A DNA stretch of 64,000 bases from Alkalinema pantanalense. Its GTDB lineage: Bacteria; Cyanobacteriota; Cyanobacteriia; Leptolyngbyales; Leptolyngbyaceae. Positions 7,623 to 17,621 of this stretch are shown one piece after another; within the stretch, counting starts at the first letter, position 1, and the number at the start of each line of letters is the position of its first letter. Where the stretch lies: NCBI RefSeq assembly GCF_050753345.1, contig NZ_JBLZFX010000005.1:62001-126000 (forward strand), read 5' to 3'. The notes below the pieces were generated by a model. It saw nothing but the letters and a program-made list of their open reading frames with translations. It ran no database searches and was not told the origin of the DNA. Both the position numbers and the translations under genes were made by a program.

Positions 7623-9689
7623 CTAAGCCCGTTCTCCAAACAGGATGAAAGAGCAAGGAGCCTCCCGCACCACTTGACTGGTCACATTACTCACTTCTAA
7701 ACCTGCCGAAGTGCGATGGCGAATGGTATGGAGAACTATCAAATCGCAGGATTGGGCCTCCTGAAGAATTGCCGCCGCCACATTGTCATAGGTCATTGTT
7801 TTGACTGCGATGTCTGCCGTGGCCCGATCTCGTGCAACGAAGTCTAATAGGTGCCCCTGGAATTGCTCCATCTGAAGGGGGGCCGTGCGGCGTGGAAAAA
7901 CATGTAAGAGAATCACCTGGGCTTGATTCGCTTGAGCCAACATTTGGGCAAAGCGCACAGTTCGCGCCGATTGCTCCGTCAAGCCATCCACAGGAACTAA
8001 AATTTGGCGAACGGCAGATGGACTGGTGCGTAGCCGCGTAACCGCTACAGGACAGTGGGATGACCAAAAGACTTTGTCAATCACTGACCCAAACAGACGA
8101 GCTCGCAAGCCTGTTGTAGAACTCCAGCCCATAACCACGAGGTTAGCTTGGACTTCGCGACTGGTGCGACTGATACCGAGGGCGATTTCATCATCAATCC
8201 GAATTTTCGTTGTGACAGGCACCCCAAATTCTTCGCCAATTTCACTGGCTTGATCCAGTAATTGCTGAGTGCGGGTCAGGGTATTTTCCAGTTCCGGTGC
8301 ATCCATATGGATATGGGCCCGCGCGATCGCCAATGCGACAATTTGCCCCGCTTCATGACTGGACAACAGAGCCGCGAGTTCTAACAAATTACGCTGAGTT
8401 TGAGGATTATAAATTGGAACTAAGACCTTAAAAGGACGCTGGGTACGATCGCTGATATCACACTGTTGTCCTTCCCACCAAATTGATGGAGCAACGTCAA
8501 GGGAATCGCTGGAAGGTAAGGGTAGCTTGTTAGCAAATTTAGCCGTGAGAATCGGCCCCAGAATTGAAGTGACAATCATTAATACGATCACACTATTAAG
8601 AATGCTTTCAGGAATTAAGCGTTCCCCCGCAGGATTGAACGATTGATAAGCAACTAATGTAGCAGCTAATGTGGCAGCCACCTGGGGTAAAGAAAGCGAC
8701 CACATCGTTAGACCTTCATTTCGGTTATAGCCATAAATCAGTTTTGCTAACAATGCAGCTACAAATTTACTTCCAATCAATCCACCCACGATCGCAGCAG
8801 TTAAGCCCAGGGAACCTAGGGTTTTGAGGAAGGCTGGAATATCGATTAGCAACCCCATATCCACAAAGAAACAGGGGATAAAGAGCACACTGCCGACGAA
8901 TTCCACTTTTTCGCGGGTGGGACTCCGCCCTAGCACATCATTGACGGCCAGTCCGGCCAAGAAGGCTCCAACAATTTTTTCAACGCCAATCACCTGTGCG
9001 CCCACTGAAGCAATGAAGAGCGCTAACAAAATAAATAAAAACTGTTTACCTTCTTCATCCCCAGACCGTTTGAAAAATGCCTTTCCAGCCCAATCTAAGC
9101 CAAAGAGAATTGCGACGGAATAGATCGCTAATCCGGCTAAAAGGGTTAATAAACTTAATGCAGTAAAGCCTCCTGCATGGATCCCCACACAAATTGCCAA
9201 AACTAAGAGTGCGCCCGTATCAGTAAAAATGGTGGCCCCGATCGTAACAGTAACTGCCTCATTGGTCACGACCCCCAGACGGCTGACGATCGGATAGGCC
9301 AGCAACGTATGGGAAGCCAGTAACGAGCCAATCAAAAACGAAGCATTCCACCCAAAGTTAAACAATTGCCCAATCCCGATTCCAGCCAGCATGGGGACAA
9401 TAAACGTTAAAAAGCCAAAGCCGATCGATCGATTTCGGGTCTTACGAAATTGGGCCAGGTCAATTTCTAAACCTGCCACAAACATTAAATAAATTTTGCC
9501 AATGTCCGATAGTAGTTTGATGGTATCTGATTCAGAATCGAGGAGCTTGAGCCCACTCTGACCTAAGACAACACCTGCGACCAAAAGCCCAACTAAGCCG
9601 GGTAGTCGCAATCGTTCAAACACAGGCGGGATAATCAGGATCGCCGCAATCAGAATCGTAAAAGAAATAATGGGACTATCGAGTGGCAT
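7623..9689 (-). CDS. CPA2 cation:proton antiporter with two C-terminal Usp domains
   Basis: A 688-residue protein. Residues 1 to about 390 form a multi-pass Kef/NapA-type sodium or potassium/proton antiporter, with an N-terminus like PPVFERLRLPGLVGLLVAG. Two universal-stress-protein domains follow (about 415-550 and 560-685). Each ends in a nucleotide-binding-like segment, for example VVMGWSSTTG. This fused layout is common in cyanobacterial monovalent-cation transporters, where the Usp domains probably sense nucleotides. Ion specificity is not visible. The gene stands alone, with a 295-base region upstream. Confidence 0.9.
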   Translation of the reverse strand: MPLDSPIISFTILIAAILIIPPVFERLRLPGLVGLLVAGVVLGQSGLKLLDSESDTIKLLSDIGKIYLMFVAGLEIDLAQFRKTRNRSIGFGFLTFIVPMLAGIGIGQLFNFGWNASFLIGSLLASHTLLAYPIVSRLGVVTNEAVTVTIGATIFTDTGALLVLAICVGIHAGGFTALSLLTLLAGLAIYSVAILFGLDWAGKAFFKRSGDEEGKQFLFILLALFIASVGAQVIGVEKIVGAFLAGLAVNDVLGRSPTREKVEFVGSVLFIPCFFVDMGLLIDIPAFLKTLGSLGLTAAIVGGLIGSKFVAALLAKLIYGYNRNEGLTMWSLSLPQVAATLAATLVAYQSFNPAGERLIPESILNSVIVLMIVTSILGPILTAKFANKLPLPSSDSLDVAPSIWWEGQQCDISDRTQRPFKVLVPIYNPQTQRNLLELAALLSSHEAGQIVALAIARAHIHMDAPELENTLTRTQQLLDQASEIGEEFGVPVTTKIRIDDEIALGISRTSREVQANLVVMGWSSTTGLRARLFGSVIDKVFWSSHCPVAVTRLRTSPSAVRQILVPVDGLTEQSARTVRFAQMLAQANQAQVILLHVFPRRTAPLQMEQFQGHLLDFVARDRATADIAVKTMTYDNVAAAILQEAQSCDLIVLHTIRHRTSAGLEVSNVTSQVVREAPCSFILFGERA

Positions 9690-9984
9690 AGGGCATCCTT
9701 CGTCAAGATAAAAGCTCTATCGAATCCCACTCCCATGCCTGCTATGCGCTAATCTCTGCCAACTAATTTCCGTGAACTAATCTCAAAGAATGCCATTGCC
9801 TCAGATATGGAGGGGGAATGTTAGAGGACAGAGCCTGCATTTAGGATAGAGAAAAAACAAAAATCCTGAAAGCGACCTTGGAGAAAATCTCTATAAAGTA
9901 ATAATGATACCCACGATCGCCTATTCAAAATGGTTTGATACAGGGAATCTGCTGGGGATAGGGTAGTCTAGAGCGTAACCGATC

Positions 9985-10872
9985 GTGTTAACAACCACCA
10001 TGATGAAGCAACGAGCGCTGTTTTTGGTCAATCGCCATGCCCGTCGAGGTCAGGAAAAACTGGACTTGGCGCTCAAGTCGTTGCGGAGCATGGGGTTTGA
10101 TCTGATCGAAGAATCATTTGATCACCCAGAGGATTTACCTCGAGTCATCAGGCAATACCGCGATCGAGCCGATTTAGCGATTATTGGCGGGGGCGACGGT
10201 ACGCTCAATGCAGCGGTGGAGGGCCTGTTAGAAGCACAGTTACCGCTGGGCATTTTGCCATTGGGGACTGCCAATGATTTGGCACGAACCTTGGGGATTC
10301 CACCCACCATTCCAGATGCTTGCCGCGTGATTGCAGGACGCAATGTCGAGAAAATTGATTTAGGCTGGGTCAATGGCAAATATTTTTTTAATGTGGCCAG
10401 TTTAGGCTTGAGTGTGCAGATTACGGAACAGTTATCCAAGGATGCCAAACGGCGCTGGGGCGTTTTGGCCTATGGCGTAGCAGCCATTCAAACCCTCTGG
10501 CAAAGTCGGCGATTTTCAGCGGAAATTCGTTGCGGCGATCGGGTAGAGCAGGTGCGCAGTATCCAGATTGCAGTGGGCAATGGCATTTATTACGGGGGTG
10601 GACTGGCGGTGGCGGATGATGCAGCAATTACGGATCAGCGCTTAGATTTGTACAGTTTAGAAATCGATCATTGGTGGCAATTGGTAAAGTTATTACCTGC
10701 GCTGTATCGGGGAAAACACCACATGTCGCCCTTTGTCCATTATCAACAGGGGCAGGAATTTTTTGTTGTAACGCGCAAACCTAAGTCAATTAATACCGAC
10801 GGAGAAATTACCACAACAACCCCCGCTCACTTTAAGGTGATTCCCCAGGCTCTATCTGTCTTGGTTCCGTAA
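9985..10872 (+). CDS. Diacylglycerol kinase-like lipid kinase (YegS/BmrU type)
   Basis: A 295-residue protein with the lipid-kinase core. LFLVNRHARRGQ is followed by the GGGDGT nucleotide-binding motif (about 68-73) and then LGILPLGTANDLARTLGIP. A C-terminal beta-sandwich of the family completes it. It probably phosphorylates a diacylglycerol or related lipid at the membrane face. The start is uncertain: GTG at 9985 or the ATGs at 10000 and 10003 are all possible, with no strong ribosome-binding site. Confidence 0.88.
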   Translation: MLTTTMMKQRALFLVNRHARRGQEKLDLALKSLRSMGFDLIEESFDHPEDLPRVIRQYRDRADLAIIGGGDGTLNAAVEGLLEAQLPLGILPLGTANDLARTLGIPPTIPDACRVIAGRNVEKIDLGWVNGKYFFNVASLGLSVQITEQLSKDAKRRWGVLAYGVAAIQTLWQSRRFSAEIRCGDRVEQVRSIQIAVGNGIYYGGGLAVADDAAITDQRLDLYSLEIDHWWQLVKLLPALYRGKHHMSPFVHYQQGQEFFVVTRKPKSINTDGEITTTTPAHFKVIPQALSVLVP

Positions 10873-10937
10873 CAGATTAAACAGCATAGATCAACCAACC
10901 CAGTCCCTACAAATCATTAAACACAATTTGATCCATC

Positions 10938-11576
10938 TCAGCGAATTGTTCCCGCATTGCAATCCCGTAACCATAGTTGAATGGCTTGGGCGATCGGAGC
11001 TTGACTACTTTCGCGAGGCGGCGTAATCACATCCCCCTTCGGATAGGTACTGGTTCGAGTAAAACTTTGGGAAAGCTGCCAGCCATAGCGGGTGTGCACT
11101 AGAAACAACCAATGGAATTGTTGGAACTCCACAATTTGAGTAGGACTGTTCTGCCGTTCTAACGTAGTTAAAAACACTTGCTGGAGCGTACCGTCTTGGC
11201 TCGGTGCAGACTCTCCTGGTTGAATAGGCAAGGGCTCAAATTCCGCTTGGCCAGCCAGAATCACCGATCCCGCCGTACTCAAATCCTGCCGCCGCTTACT
11301 GCGCACAATGACCCGATTGGCGTAGCTGGGCAAATCCCGAATCAAACCCGCTGTGAGGTCGCGAATGTCTGTAGGGCATTGATATTTGGGTCGGGACGGA
11401 TATTTAGGCCGAGACGGCGCAGGTGTCGGCTCTGGGGAAGGAGCCGCACTGCGATCGCGCTCCCCACGATTTCCCACAGCCCCCGCAGGCCCAATGCCCA
11501 CCCAGCAGCTCCCCCAAACAACCCCGATCGCGCCTACCAACAAGCCTTGCCACCGTACCGTCGATCGGGTTGCCAT
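10938..11576 (-). CDS. Exported hypothetical protein with Pro-rich linker
   Basis: A 212-residue protein. The N-terminal hydrophobic segment (about 10-34, ending PAGAVG) looks like a signal peptide. A low-complexity Pro/Ser/Arg stretch follows (about 45-63). The rest is a compact domain with conserved-looking pieces such as YANRVIVRSKRR and WLFLVHTRYGWQLSQ. I do not recognise the family. It follows pyrF by 20 bases on the same strand and is probably cotranscribed with tyrS and pyrF. Confidence 0.7.
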   Translation of the reverse strand: MATRSTVRWQGLLVGAIGVVWGSCWVGIGPAGAVGNRGERDRSAAPSPEPTPAPSRPKYPSRPKYQCPTDIRDLTAGLIRDLPSYANRVIVRSKRRQDLSTAGSVILAGQAEFEPLPIQPGESAPSQDGTLQQVFLTTLERQNSPTQIVEFQQFHWLFLVHTRYGWQLSQSFTRTSTYPKGDVITPPRESSQAPIAQAIQLWLRDCNAGTIR

Positions 11577-11596
11577 TGCCGTTACCTCCGCTTGCC

Positions 11597-12346
11597 TTAA
11601 CCGATTTCTTCCAGAATCCTCGCAAACGCCGCTGCTGGATCATCCGCCGCTGTAATGGGTCGGCCAATCACAAGATAACTCGCCCCCGCCGCGATCGCCT
11701 GGGCTGGCGTCATCACCCGTTGCTGATCCCCGGTTTCCGCCCAACTGGGTCGCACCCCCGGACAAACCAGCAGAAAATCTTCTCCACAGACCCGCCGGAG
11801 GTCTGCCGCCTCCTGGGGGGAACAGACAGCCCCCGCCAAGCCACTTTCCTTGGCGAGTAAGGCCATTTCTAGGGCAAACTCTGGCAATTCGATCGGTACC
11901 TTTAATTCCAGCGCTAAAGTTCGGGGACTAATGCTAGTCAGGACGGTGACGGCGATGATATTCGGCGGTTGTACCCCTGCTTCCGCTGCACTGGCTTGGG
12001 CGGCAGCTTGGGCAGCGGCTAACCCTGCTTTGCCATTGGTGGCGTGGACTGTGAGCAAATCCACACCGTAACGAGCCGCTGCGGCACAGGCTCCGGCTAC
12101 CGTGTTGGGGATATCATGAAATTTCAAGTCGAGGAAAATTTTCTTATCCCGTTCCTTGAGCAATTTCAGAATATTTGCTCCAGTACTCACAAATAATTCC
12201 AAACCCACTTTCCAAAATGTCACCTCTGGCAATCGATCGACCAATGCGATAGCCGCTGCCTCCGTCGGGACATCTAGGGGCACAATAATGCGATCGGAAA
12301 TCGGGGTAGAGGCGCGATCGGAAATAGCCATGGAACTCGCTGTCAT
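11597..12346 (-). CDS. pyrF: Orotidine 5'-phosphate decarboxylase
   Basis: A 249-residue OMP decarboxylase that makes UMP in the last step of de novo pyrimidine synthesis. The catalytic DxKxxD set is D73, K75 and D78 in FLDLKFHDIPNT. The phosphate-binding end VIGRPITAADDP is near the C-terminus. The first 18 or so residues extend beyond the usual start and include a second Met at position 6. It lies 58 bases downstream of tyrS and 20 upstream of the exported hypothetical gene. Confidence 0.95.
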   Translation of the reverse strand: MTASSMAISDRASTPISDRIIVPLDVPTEAAAIALVDRLPEVTFWKVGLELFVSTGANILKLLKERDKKIFLDLKFHDIPNTVAGACAAAARYGVDLLTVHATNGKAGLAAAQAAAQASAAEAGVQPPNIIAVTVLTSISPRTLALELKVPIELPEFALEMALLAKESGLAGAVCSPQEAADLRRVCGEDFLLVCPGVRPSWAETGDQQRVMTPAQAIAAGASYLVIGRPITAADDPAAAFARILEEIG

Positions 12347-12404
12347 CCGTTAAAGTGATTAGAAAGGATTCAGGGGGAAATCCCCCGAAATTTTACGCTA
12401 TGAA

Positions 12405-13607
12405 TTAAGGCACGAAGCGGACAAATTTGTTTTTACCGAATTGCAACACCTGGCCGTACAATTCTGCTGCACTGTCAAAGGTTAGGTTGGGGTCGCTGGC
12501 CTTTTCCCCACTCAGCTTGACGCCACCGCCTTGAATTTGCCGACGGGCATCGGAACTGCTCTTACACAACCCCGCTGCACTGGTGAGGTAAAACAACTTG
12601 ACGGGAAATTCGATTGCCGCCAAGGAGAATTCCGGCACCGATTCTGCCTGGGTACTGCCCCCAACCAAATTGGCCGCATCCCGCTGCGCCTGTTCTGCCG
12701 CCGCCACGCCATGGTACTGACTCACCACATCCAGCGCCAGCAATTTTTGTTGCTCGCGGGGATTTTCTGGCAAGGTTGAACGATCGAGCTTGGTCAGCAA
12801 CGTGAAATAGTTTTCCAACAAACTATCGGGCGTTTTTTCCAGTTTGGAATACATGGTTAACGCATCTTCCGTCAGCGCCACGTAGTTGTTGAGGGACTTG
12901 GACATCTTTTGTACCCCATCCGTCCCCAACAAAATCGGCATCAGCAAGCCAAACTGGGGACGCTGCCCAAAATGTCGCTGCAAATCCCGACCCACAGCAA
13001 TGTTGAACTTCTGATCCGTACCCCCCAGTTCCACATCCGCCTGCACTGCCACAGAGTCAAATCCCTGCATCAACGGATAGAGAAATTCATGGAGAAAAAT
13101 CGGATTGCCCTTGTCGTAGCGTTCGGAGAATCCTTCCTTGGCCAACATTTGCCCCACCGTCATCGTGCCCAGCAATTCCAAAATCTTGCTCAGATCCAAC
13201 CCCGATAACCATTCAGAGTTGTAACGAATTTCTAAGCGACCGGGGGTGTCAAAATCAAGAATGGGCCGCACTTGATCCAGGTACGTTTTGGCATTGGCGG
13301 CGACATCCGCTTCCGTCAACTGCTTGCGCACCTCCGATTTGCCTGTCGGATCCCCAATGCGCGCCGTAAAGTCCCCAATAATTAGCACCGCTGTGTGGCC
13401 TGCATCTTGGAATGCCCGCAACTTGCGCACCGGAATGCTGTGCCCCAGGTGAATATCTGAACCGGTGGGATCAATTCCCAATTTAATTCGTAAAGGCCGA
13501 TCGCTCTGCAAAAGGCGCTGTTCTAAATTTTCATCCGGATTCGTGGAGTCCGGTTGAGAAGGAAAAATTTCACTGGTGCCACGATGAAGCCAAGCAAAGT
13601 CGGTCAT
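12405..13607 (-). CDS. tyrS: Tyrosyl-tRNA synthetase
   Basis: A 400-residue class I synthetase. The HIGH-type motif is HLGH at 53-56 in GIDPTGSDIHLGH, and the KMSKS loop is intact at 234-238. A C-terminal S4-type RNA-binding domain is present (about 335-400, including DARRQIQGGGVKLSG). It charges tRNA-Tyr in the cytoplasm. It is the first gene of a minus-strand run with pyrF. Confidence 0.96.
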   Translation of the reverse strand: MTDFAWLHRGTSEIFPSQPDSTNPDENLEQRLLQSDRPLRIKLGIDPTGSDIHLGHSIPVRKLRAFQDAGHTAVLIIGDFTARIGDPTGKSEVRKQLTEADVAANAKTYLDQVRPILDFDTPGRLEIRYNSEWLSGLDLSKILELLGTMTVGQMLAKEGFSERYDKGNPIFLHEFLYPLMQGFDSVAVQADVELGGTDQKFNIAVGRDLQRHFGQRPQFGLLMPILLGTDGVQKMSKSLNNYVALTEDALTMYSKLEKTPDSLLENYFTLLTKLDRSTLPENPREQQKLLALDVVSQYHGVAAAEQAQRDAANLVGGSTQAESVPEFSLAAIEFPVKLFYLTSAAGLCKSSSDARRQIQGGGVKLSGEKASDPNLTFDSAAELYGQVLQFGKNKFVRFVP

Positions 13608-14028
13608 AGCCGTTCCGATCGAATTTAAACGCCGTATAGTTCAAAACCCATGCAGTGGGGCGCTAGCCTATTCTGCGCCAGCCCATGAATACCAAGGTGC
13701 ATCGCTAGCAAATGGCAGCCTGACTGCATTCCCTTAGCCAGCCTACTATAATTAGTGCAAGCTTTAATGAGCGCAAGCTTTAGTCCAAGCGGCAGAGTGG
13801 AAACTGTGAGGGGCATTCCACTGGGTAAACTCGAGCTAAGACAACTCATGGAAACGCCAGATGGCAATTTTGTCTTTCTCCCTCTAACTGATCCACCTTC
13901 CTGTTTTCCGTAAAAAACTGTGCCGAGCATTCCACCTTCGTCTATCCTACTGACACTCCTACCGAACTGTCCTCTGGACTGAGCGCAGCTTCTTGTTCAA
14001 CCCCGACATTGCTAAGAGAGAAACTATC
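13608..14028. other. Intergenic region between tyrS and the penicillin-binding gene
   Basis: The region holds a TATAAT hexamer at 13747-13752 without a good -35, a direct repeat of GCAAGCTTTA near 13758-13782, and one small open frame described separately. No RNA gene is recognisable. Confidence 0.4.
13767..13913 (+). CDS. Possible 48-residue protein
   Basis: An ATG-to-TAA frame of 48 codons in the tyrS-PBP gap. Its middle, RGIPLGKLELRQLMETPDGN, looks more protein-like than chance sequence would. There is no Shine-Dalgarno sequence, and a TATAAT hexamer lies only 15 bases before the ATG, so any transcript from it would have almost no leader. An overlapping minus-strand frame also exists. It may be a small gene, a gene remnant or chance. 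Confidence 0.3.
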   Translation: MSASFSPSGRVETVRGIPLGKLELRQLMETPDGNFVFLPLTDPPSCFP

Positions 14029-15936
14029 GTGTCGTCCAACGCCTTTCCCAGCCAGCCCCAAAAGCGTGAATCCCCCGTCCAATTTCTGGGAGCGGTTACC
14101 AAGGTCACAGGTGCCACCTTGTTGGGCATCACAATGTTGACAAGTTCTGTGATTGCGGGGGGATTAGTTGGGTTGGCGATTAGCTTTCGGAATCTGCCCG
14201 ACGTGCGGGTATTGCGCAACTATACGCCGAGCGAAACCACCCATATCTACGATATCAAAGGCAAAGCCCTGGCCAGCTTGCATGGTGAGGCCAATCGGGA
14301 AGTCATGCCGCTCAATCATTTTTCGCCCCACCTGAAGCGGGCGGTGCTGGCGATCGAAGATAGTTATTTTTTCACCCACAAAGGGGTTAACCCGAGTTCC
14401 GTCGGTCGAGCGCTCAAGGCGAATTTCTCCAAAGGGGAAACCGTGGAAGGCGGATCAACCCTGACGATGCAGTTGGTCAAGAACCTGTTTCTCTCCCCCC
14501 AACGGGCCTTTAGCCGGAAGGTAGCGGAGGCGGTGTTGGCCCTACGGATTGAACAGGTTTTCTCTAAAGACCAGATTTTTGAAATGTACCTCAATCAGGT
14601 CTATTGGGGACATAACACCTATGGTGCAGAAACCGCTGCTCGTAGTTATTTTGGTAAATCTGCTTCGGATTTGAACCTAGCGGAATCGGCGATGATGGCC
14701 GGACTAATCCAAGCCCCTGAAGCCCTCAGCCCCTTTTTGGATATGAAGGCGGCCACCCGGCGACAACATATCGTGTTGCAACGGATGAAGGATTTGCAAT
14801 GGATTACGCCGGAGGAAGAAAAAGCAGCCCGCAACTATTCCATTAAGCTTGGCAAGATTACCTCTTTTCAACGGAGCGAAATTCCCTACGTCACCGAGGC
14901 GATCGTCCAAGAGCTGACGAAAAAGTTTGGTCGGGACATGCTCCTCAAAGGTGGTCTTCGGATCCAAGCCACGATCGATACCAAACTGCAACGGATTGCG
15001 GAAGATACTGTGCGGCGAGGCATCCAGAATCTGAATGGCAGCGGGGTCTATGCCGATCAAATGGCCTTGGTTTCGGTCGATCCTCGAACCCATTACGTCA
15101 AAGCAATGGTTGGCGGGGTGGATTATAAGAAGAGTCAATATAACCGCGCGACCCAAGCCCTACGACAGCCCGGTTCTTCCTTTAAGCCCTTTGTGTACTA
15201 TGCGGCCTTTGCCAGTGGTAAGTACGCCCCGGATTCCACGGTGATGGACACCCCCGTAGGTTATCCCGATGGCTATGATATGTACTATCCCCAGAACTAC
15301 GATCGCACCTTTGCTGGGGCCATGACGATTCGTCGCGCCTTGGAAATGTCTCGCAACGTGCCAGCGGTTCGCTTGGGGCAAGAGGTCGGCTTAAATAAAG
15401 TGGTAGAAATCTGCCGCAGCATTGGCATTAAAAGCCCGATCGATCCAGTCATCTCGCTACCCCTAGGCTCGGTGGATATTACCCCGCTGGAAATGGCCAA
15501 TGCCTATGCCACGTTTGCCAGCAACGGCTGGTATGCCGATCCGACCTTGATTGTGCAGGCGACGGATAGTCGAGGGGCGATCGTGATGGATAACCGTCCT
15601 AAACCTCGATTAGTCCTGGATTCCTGGGCAGCAGCAGCCCTGAATGATGTCCTGCAAGGCGTCATTACCCGAGGGACGGCGACATCCGCCAATATCGGTC
15701 GTCCGGCAGCAGGTAAAACTGGAACCACCTCGTCGGAACGGGATATTTGGTTCGTGGGCTATGTTCCCCAGCTTTCCACCGCCGTTTGGGTCGGAAATGA
15801 CAACTATTCCCCCCTGGGGTATGGGGCGACTGGGGGGACGTTCGTTGCGCCCATTTGGCGTGATTTTATGTCCCAAGCGGTGAAGGATCTGCCCGTAGAA
15901 CGCTTTAGACCGCCTTCGGATTTCCCCCGGCCTTAA
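14029..15936 (+). CDS. Class A penicillin-binding protein (PBP1A type)
   Basis: A bifunctional peptidoglycan synthase of 635 residues from the GTG at 14029, which has AAGAGAG about nine bases upstream. A transmembrane anchor lies at about 30-52. The glycosyltransferase domain carries the catalytic Glu E110 in AIEDSYFF and the EGGSTLTMQLVKNL motif. The transpeptidase domain has the SxxK serine S383 (GSSFK), SRN at 441-443 and KTGT at 563-566, so all catalytic motifs are intact. It polymerises and cross-links peptidoglycan in the periplasm. A second class A enzyme, with an FHA domain, lies at 55.3-57.6 kb. Confidence 0.94.
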   Translation: MSSNAFPSQPQKRESPVQFLGAVTKVTGATLLGITMLTSSVIAGGLVGLAISFRNLPDVRVLRNYTPSETTHIYDIKGKALASLHGEANREVMPLNHFSPHLKRAVLAIEDSYFFTHKGVNPSSVGRALKANFSKGETVEGGSTLTMQLVKNLFLSPQRAFSRKVAEAVLALRIEQVFSKDQIFEMYLNQVYWGHNTYGAETAARSYFGKSASDLNLAESAMMAGLIQAPEALSPFLDMKAATRRQHIVLQRMKDLQWITPEEEKAARNYSIKLGKITSFQRSEIPYVTEAIVQELTKKFGRDMLLKGGLRIQATIDTKLQRIAEDTVRRGIQNLNGSGVYADQMALVSVDPRTHYVKAMVGGVDYKKSQYNRATQALRQPGSSFKPFVYYAAFASGKYAPDSTVMDTPVGYPDGYDMYYPQNYDRTFAGAMTIRRALEMSRNVPAVRLGQEVGLNKVVEICRSIGIKSPIDPVISLPLGSVDITPLEMANAYATFASNGWYADPTLIVQATDSRGAIVMDNRPKPRLVLDSWAAAALNDVLQGVITRGTATSANIGRPAAGKTGTTSSERDIWFVGYVPQLSTAVWVGNDNYSPLGYGATGGTFVAPIWRDFMSQAVKDLPVERFRPPSDFPRP

Positions 15937-15977
15937 GGGGAACCTACCAATTTTATTTGCTCCAGTTGCGAATCTAG

Positions 15978-16009
15978 CGTGATCCTGGTTGGGAGGGTGA
16001 AGGATCACG
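15978..16009 (+). terminator. Hairpin downstream of the penicillin-binding gene
   Basis: CGTGATCCT at 15978-15986 pairs perfectly with AGGATCACG at 16001-16009 around a 14-base loop. No T-run follows, so termination activity is uncertain. Confidence 0.45.
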
Positions 16010-16100
16010 TGGGTTAGTGCTAGGCTTGATCCAGCAAAACTAATGTACTTCTTTTGGGAAGTCTGACCTCAAGTCACTGGATGGGGAGCGCGTTGGAGCC

Positions 16101-17543
16101 ATGCTGGACTTTAATCAACTTGCGCAGCAAATGCAGGGCATTAGCCAACATCTTGTAACAGAGTCTACGGCGTTGCGGCAGAAGTTAGACTACGCCAAAA
16201 CATTGATGGAACAGGCGCACAACAACCAAGGGGAATTGGTTGAACGGCAAGCCCAATGGCACGATCGCTTGACCTTTACCGCCGCAGTGCCGATCGAACC
16301 CTTAGCGACTCGCCAAGACATTGCGATCGCGCCGTCGGCCCATACCGTCATTGCCACCGATGGATCACAAATTTCCCCTAGTCACCACGAAATTGCCTAT
16401 TGTTATTTGATTAATATTGGCCGAATTATTCTGTACTACGGGCAGGGAAAACAGCCTTTATTGGACAGTTTGCCGGAGGTGTTTTATCGCCCCGAGGATC
16501 TCTACGTTTCCCGGCAGTGGGGCATTCGCACGGAGGAGTGGATGGGCTATTGTCGCACGGTTTCAGAAACGCAGGTTTTGGCCGAGTTAGCCCAAGCGAT
16601 CGTGGGGCATCCGCAAGCAAGCGGAACAACAACGCGATCGCAATCACCCCATCAATCCAACACCAATCCTGCCCGCAATCCTAGAGACATCACAGCGCAG
16701 CACAACCATTCTAATGATCAGTTGTCGCTTCTGGATTCCCTGGAACTTTCGATTGCCGATCCAGTCAATCAAGCCTTCAATTCACCTGAACGTTCGTTAC
16801 TGGAATTGCCGTCCAGCCCTAATGCATCTGGGCGATCGCAATCTAGTTTGCAATCTAGTTCACCATCTAGAACAATAGCTCCCACGATCGCGCTCGTAGA
16901 TGGCTCCTTAATCTACTGGTTTCTAGAACCCTTGCCGATGGAGGCCCGCGATCGGATTTTGCAACCGATTTTGCAAGCATGGCAGCAGTTGCGATCGCTG
17001 AAGGTTCCCCTCGTGGGATATGTCAGCGCCTCCCGCAGTGGGGAAGCGATTAATTTCCTGCGCTTACAAACCTGTCCCTATACCGCACCGGACTGTTTAA
17101 CCCATTGCAGCCATTTATCCGATAAATTACCTTGTCAGGTGCTCGATCCTGTGCGCGACGTGGCTTTGTGGGCGCAATTTTTGGAACCGGGACAACGCAG
17201 CCCCCTCTGGCGCAGTTCGGCCCGGATTCAGGAGTTGTATGAAGACCAAGGGATTTATTTTTGCTACTTGCATGTGGGCAGTGAGGTAGCACGGGTGGAA
17301 GTGCCGGAATGGGTGGCGATCGAGCCCGAATTGCTCAATACCGCACTGAGTTTAGTCCTCACCCAGGTGCAGAAGGGCTATGGTTACCCCGTGGCCCTAG
17401 CCGAAGCCCATAATCAGGCCGTGGTGCGCGGGGGTGATCGATCGCGGTTTTTCGCCCTGTTGGAGCAACAAATGATTAAAGCAGGACTGCGCAATGTGGG
17501 AACCTCCTACAAAGAGGCCCGCAAGCGAGGCAGTATTGCTTAG
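16101..17543 (+). CDS. NurA-domain putative 5'-3' nuclease
   Basis: A 480-residue protein with the NurA fold. The first metal-binding Asp is D87 in VIATDGSQIS, and a second acidic motif is IALVDGSLIYW near residue 275. NurA nucleases act with the HerA helicase in DNA end resection in archaea, and homologues are frequent in cyanobacteria. Residues about 170-262 are a Ser/Gln/Asn-rich, low-complexity insert between the two motifs and should be disordered. No herA lies in the window, so the partner, if any, is elsewhere. The long inverted-repeat terminator at 17622-17698 follows. Confidence 0.82.
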   Translation: MLDFNQLAQQMQGISQHLVTESTALRQKLDYAKTLMEQAHNNQGELVERQAQWHDRLTFTAAVPIEPLATRQDIAIAPSAHTVIATDGSQISPSHHEIAYCYLINIGRIILYYGQGKQPLLDSLPEVFYRPEDLYVSRQWGIRTEEWMGYCRTVSETQVLAELAQAIVGHPQASGTTTRSQSPHQSNTNPARNPRDITAQHNHSNDQLSLLDSLELSIADPVNQAFNSPERSLLELPSSPNASGRSQSSLQSSSPSRTIAPTIALVDGSLIYWFLEPLPMEARDRILQPILQAWQQLRSLKVPLVGYVSASRSGEAINFLRLQTCPYTAPDCLTHCSHLSDKLPCQVLDPVRDVALWAQFLEPGQRSPLWRSSARIQELYEDQGIYFCYLHVGSEVARVEVPEWVAIEPELLNTALSLVLTQVQKGYGYPVALAEAHNQAVVRGGDRSRFFALLEQQMIKAGLRNVGTSYKEARKRGSIA

Positions 17544-17621
17544 CCGTATTGCTGAATGATTTAGACTAGACGGTCAAACACTACAGGTGAAAATTGCGTA
17601 ACAAAAACAAGTCCACACAAA

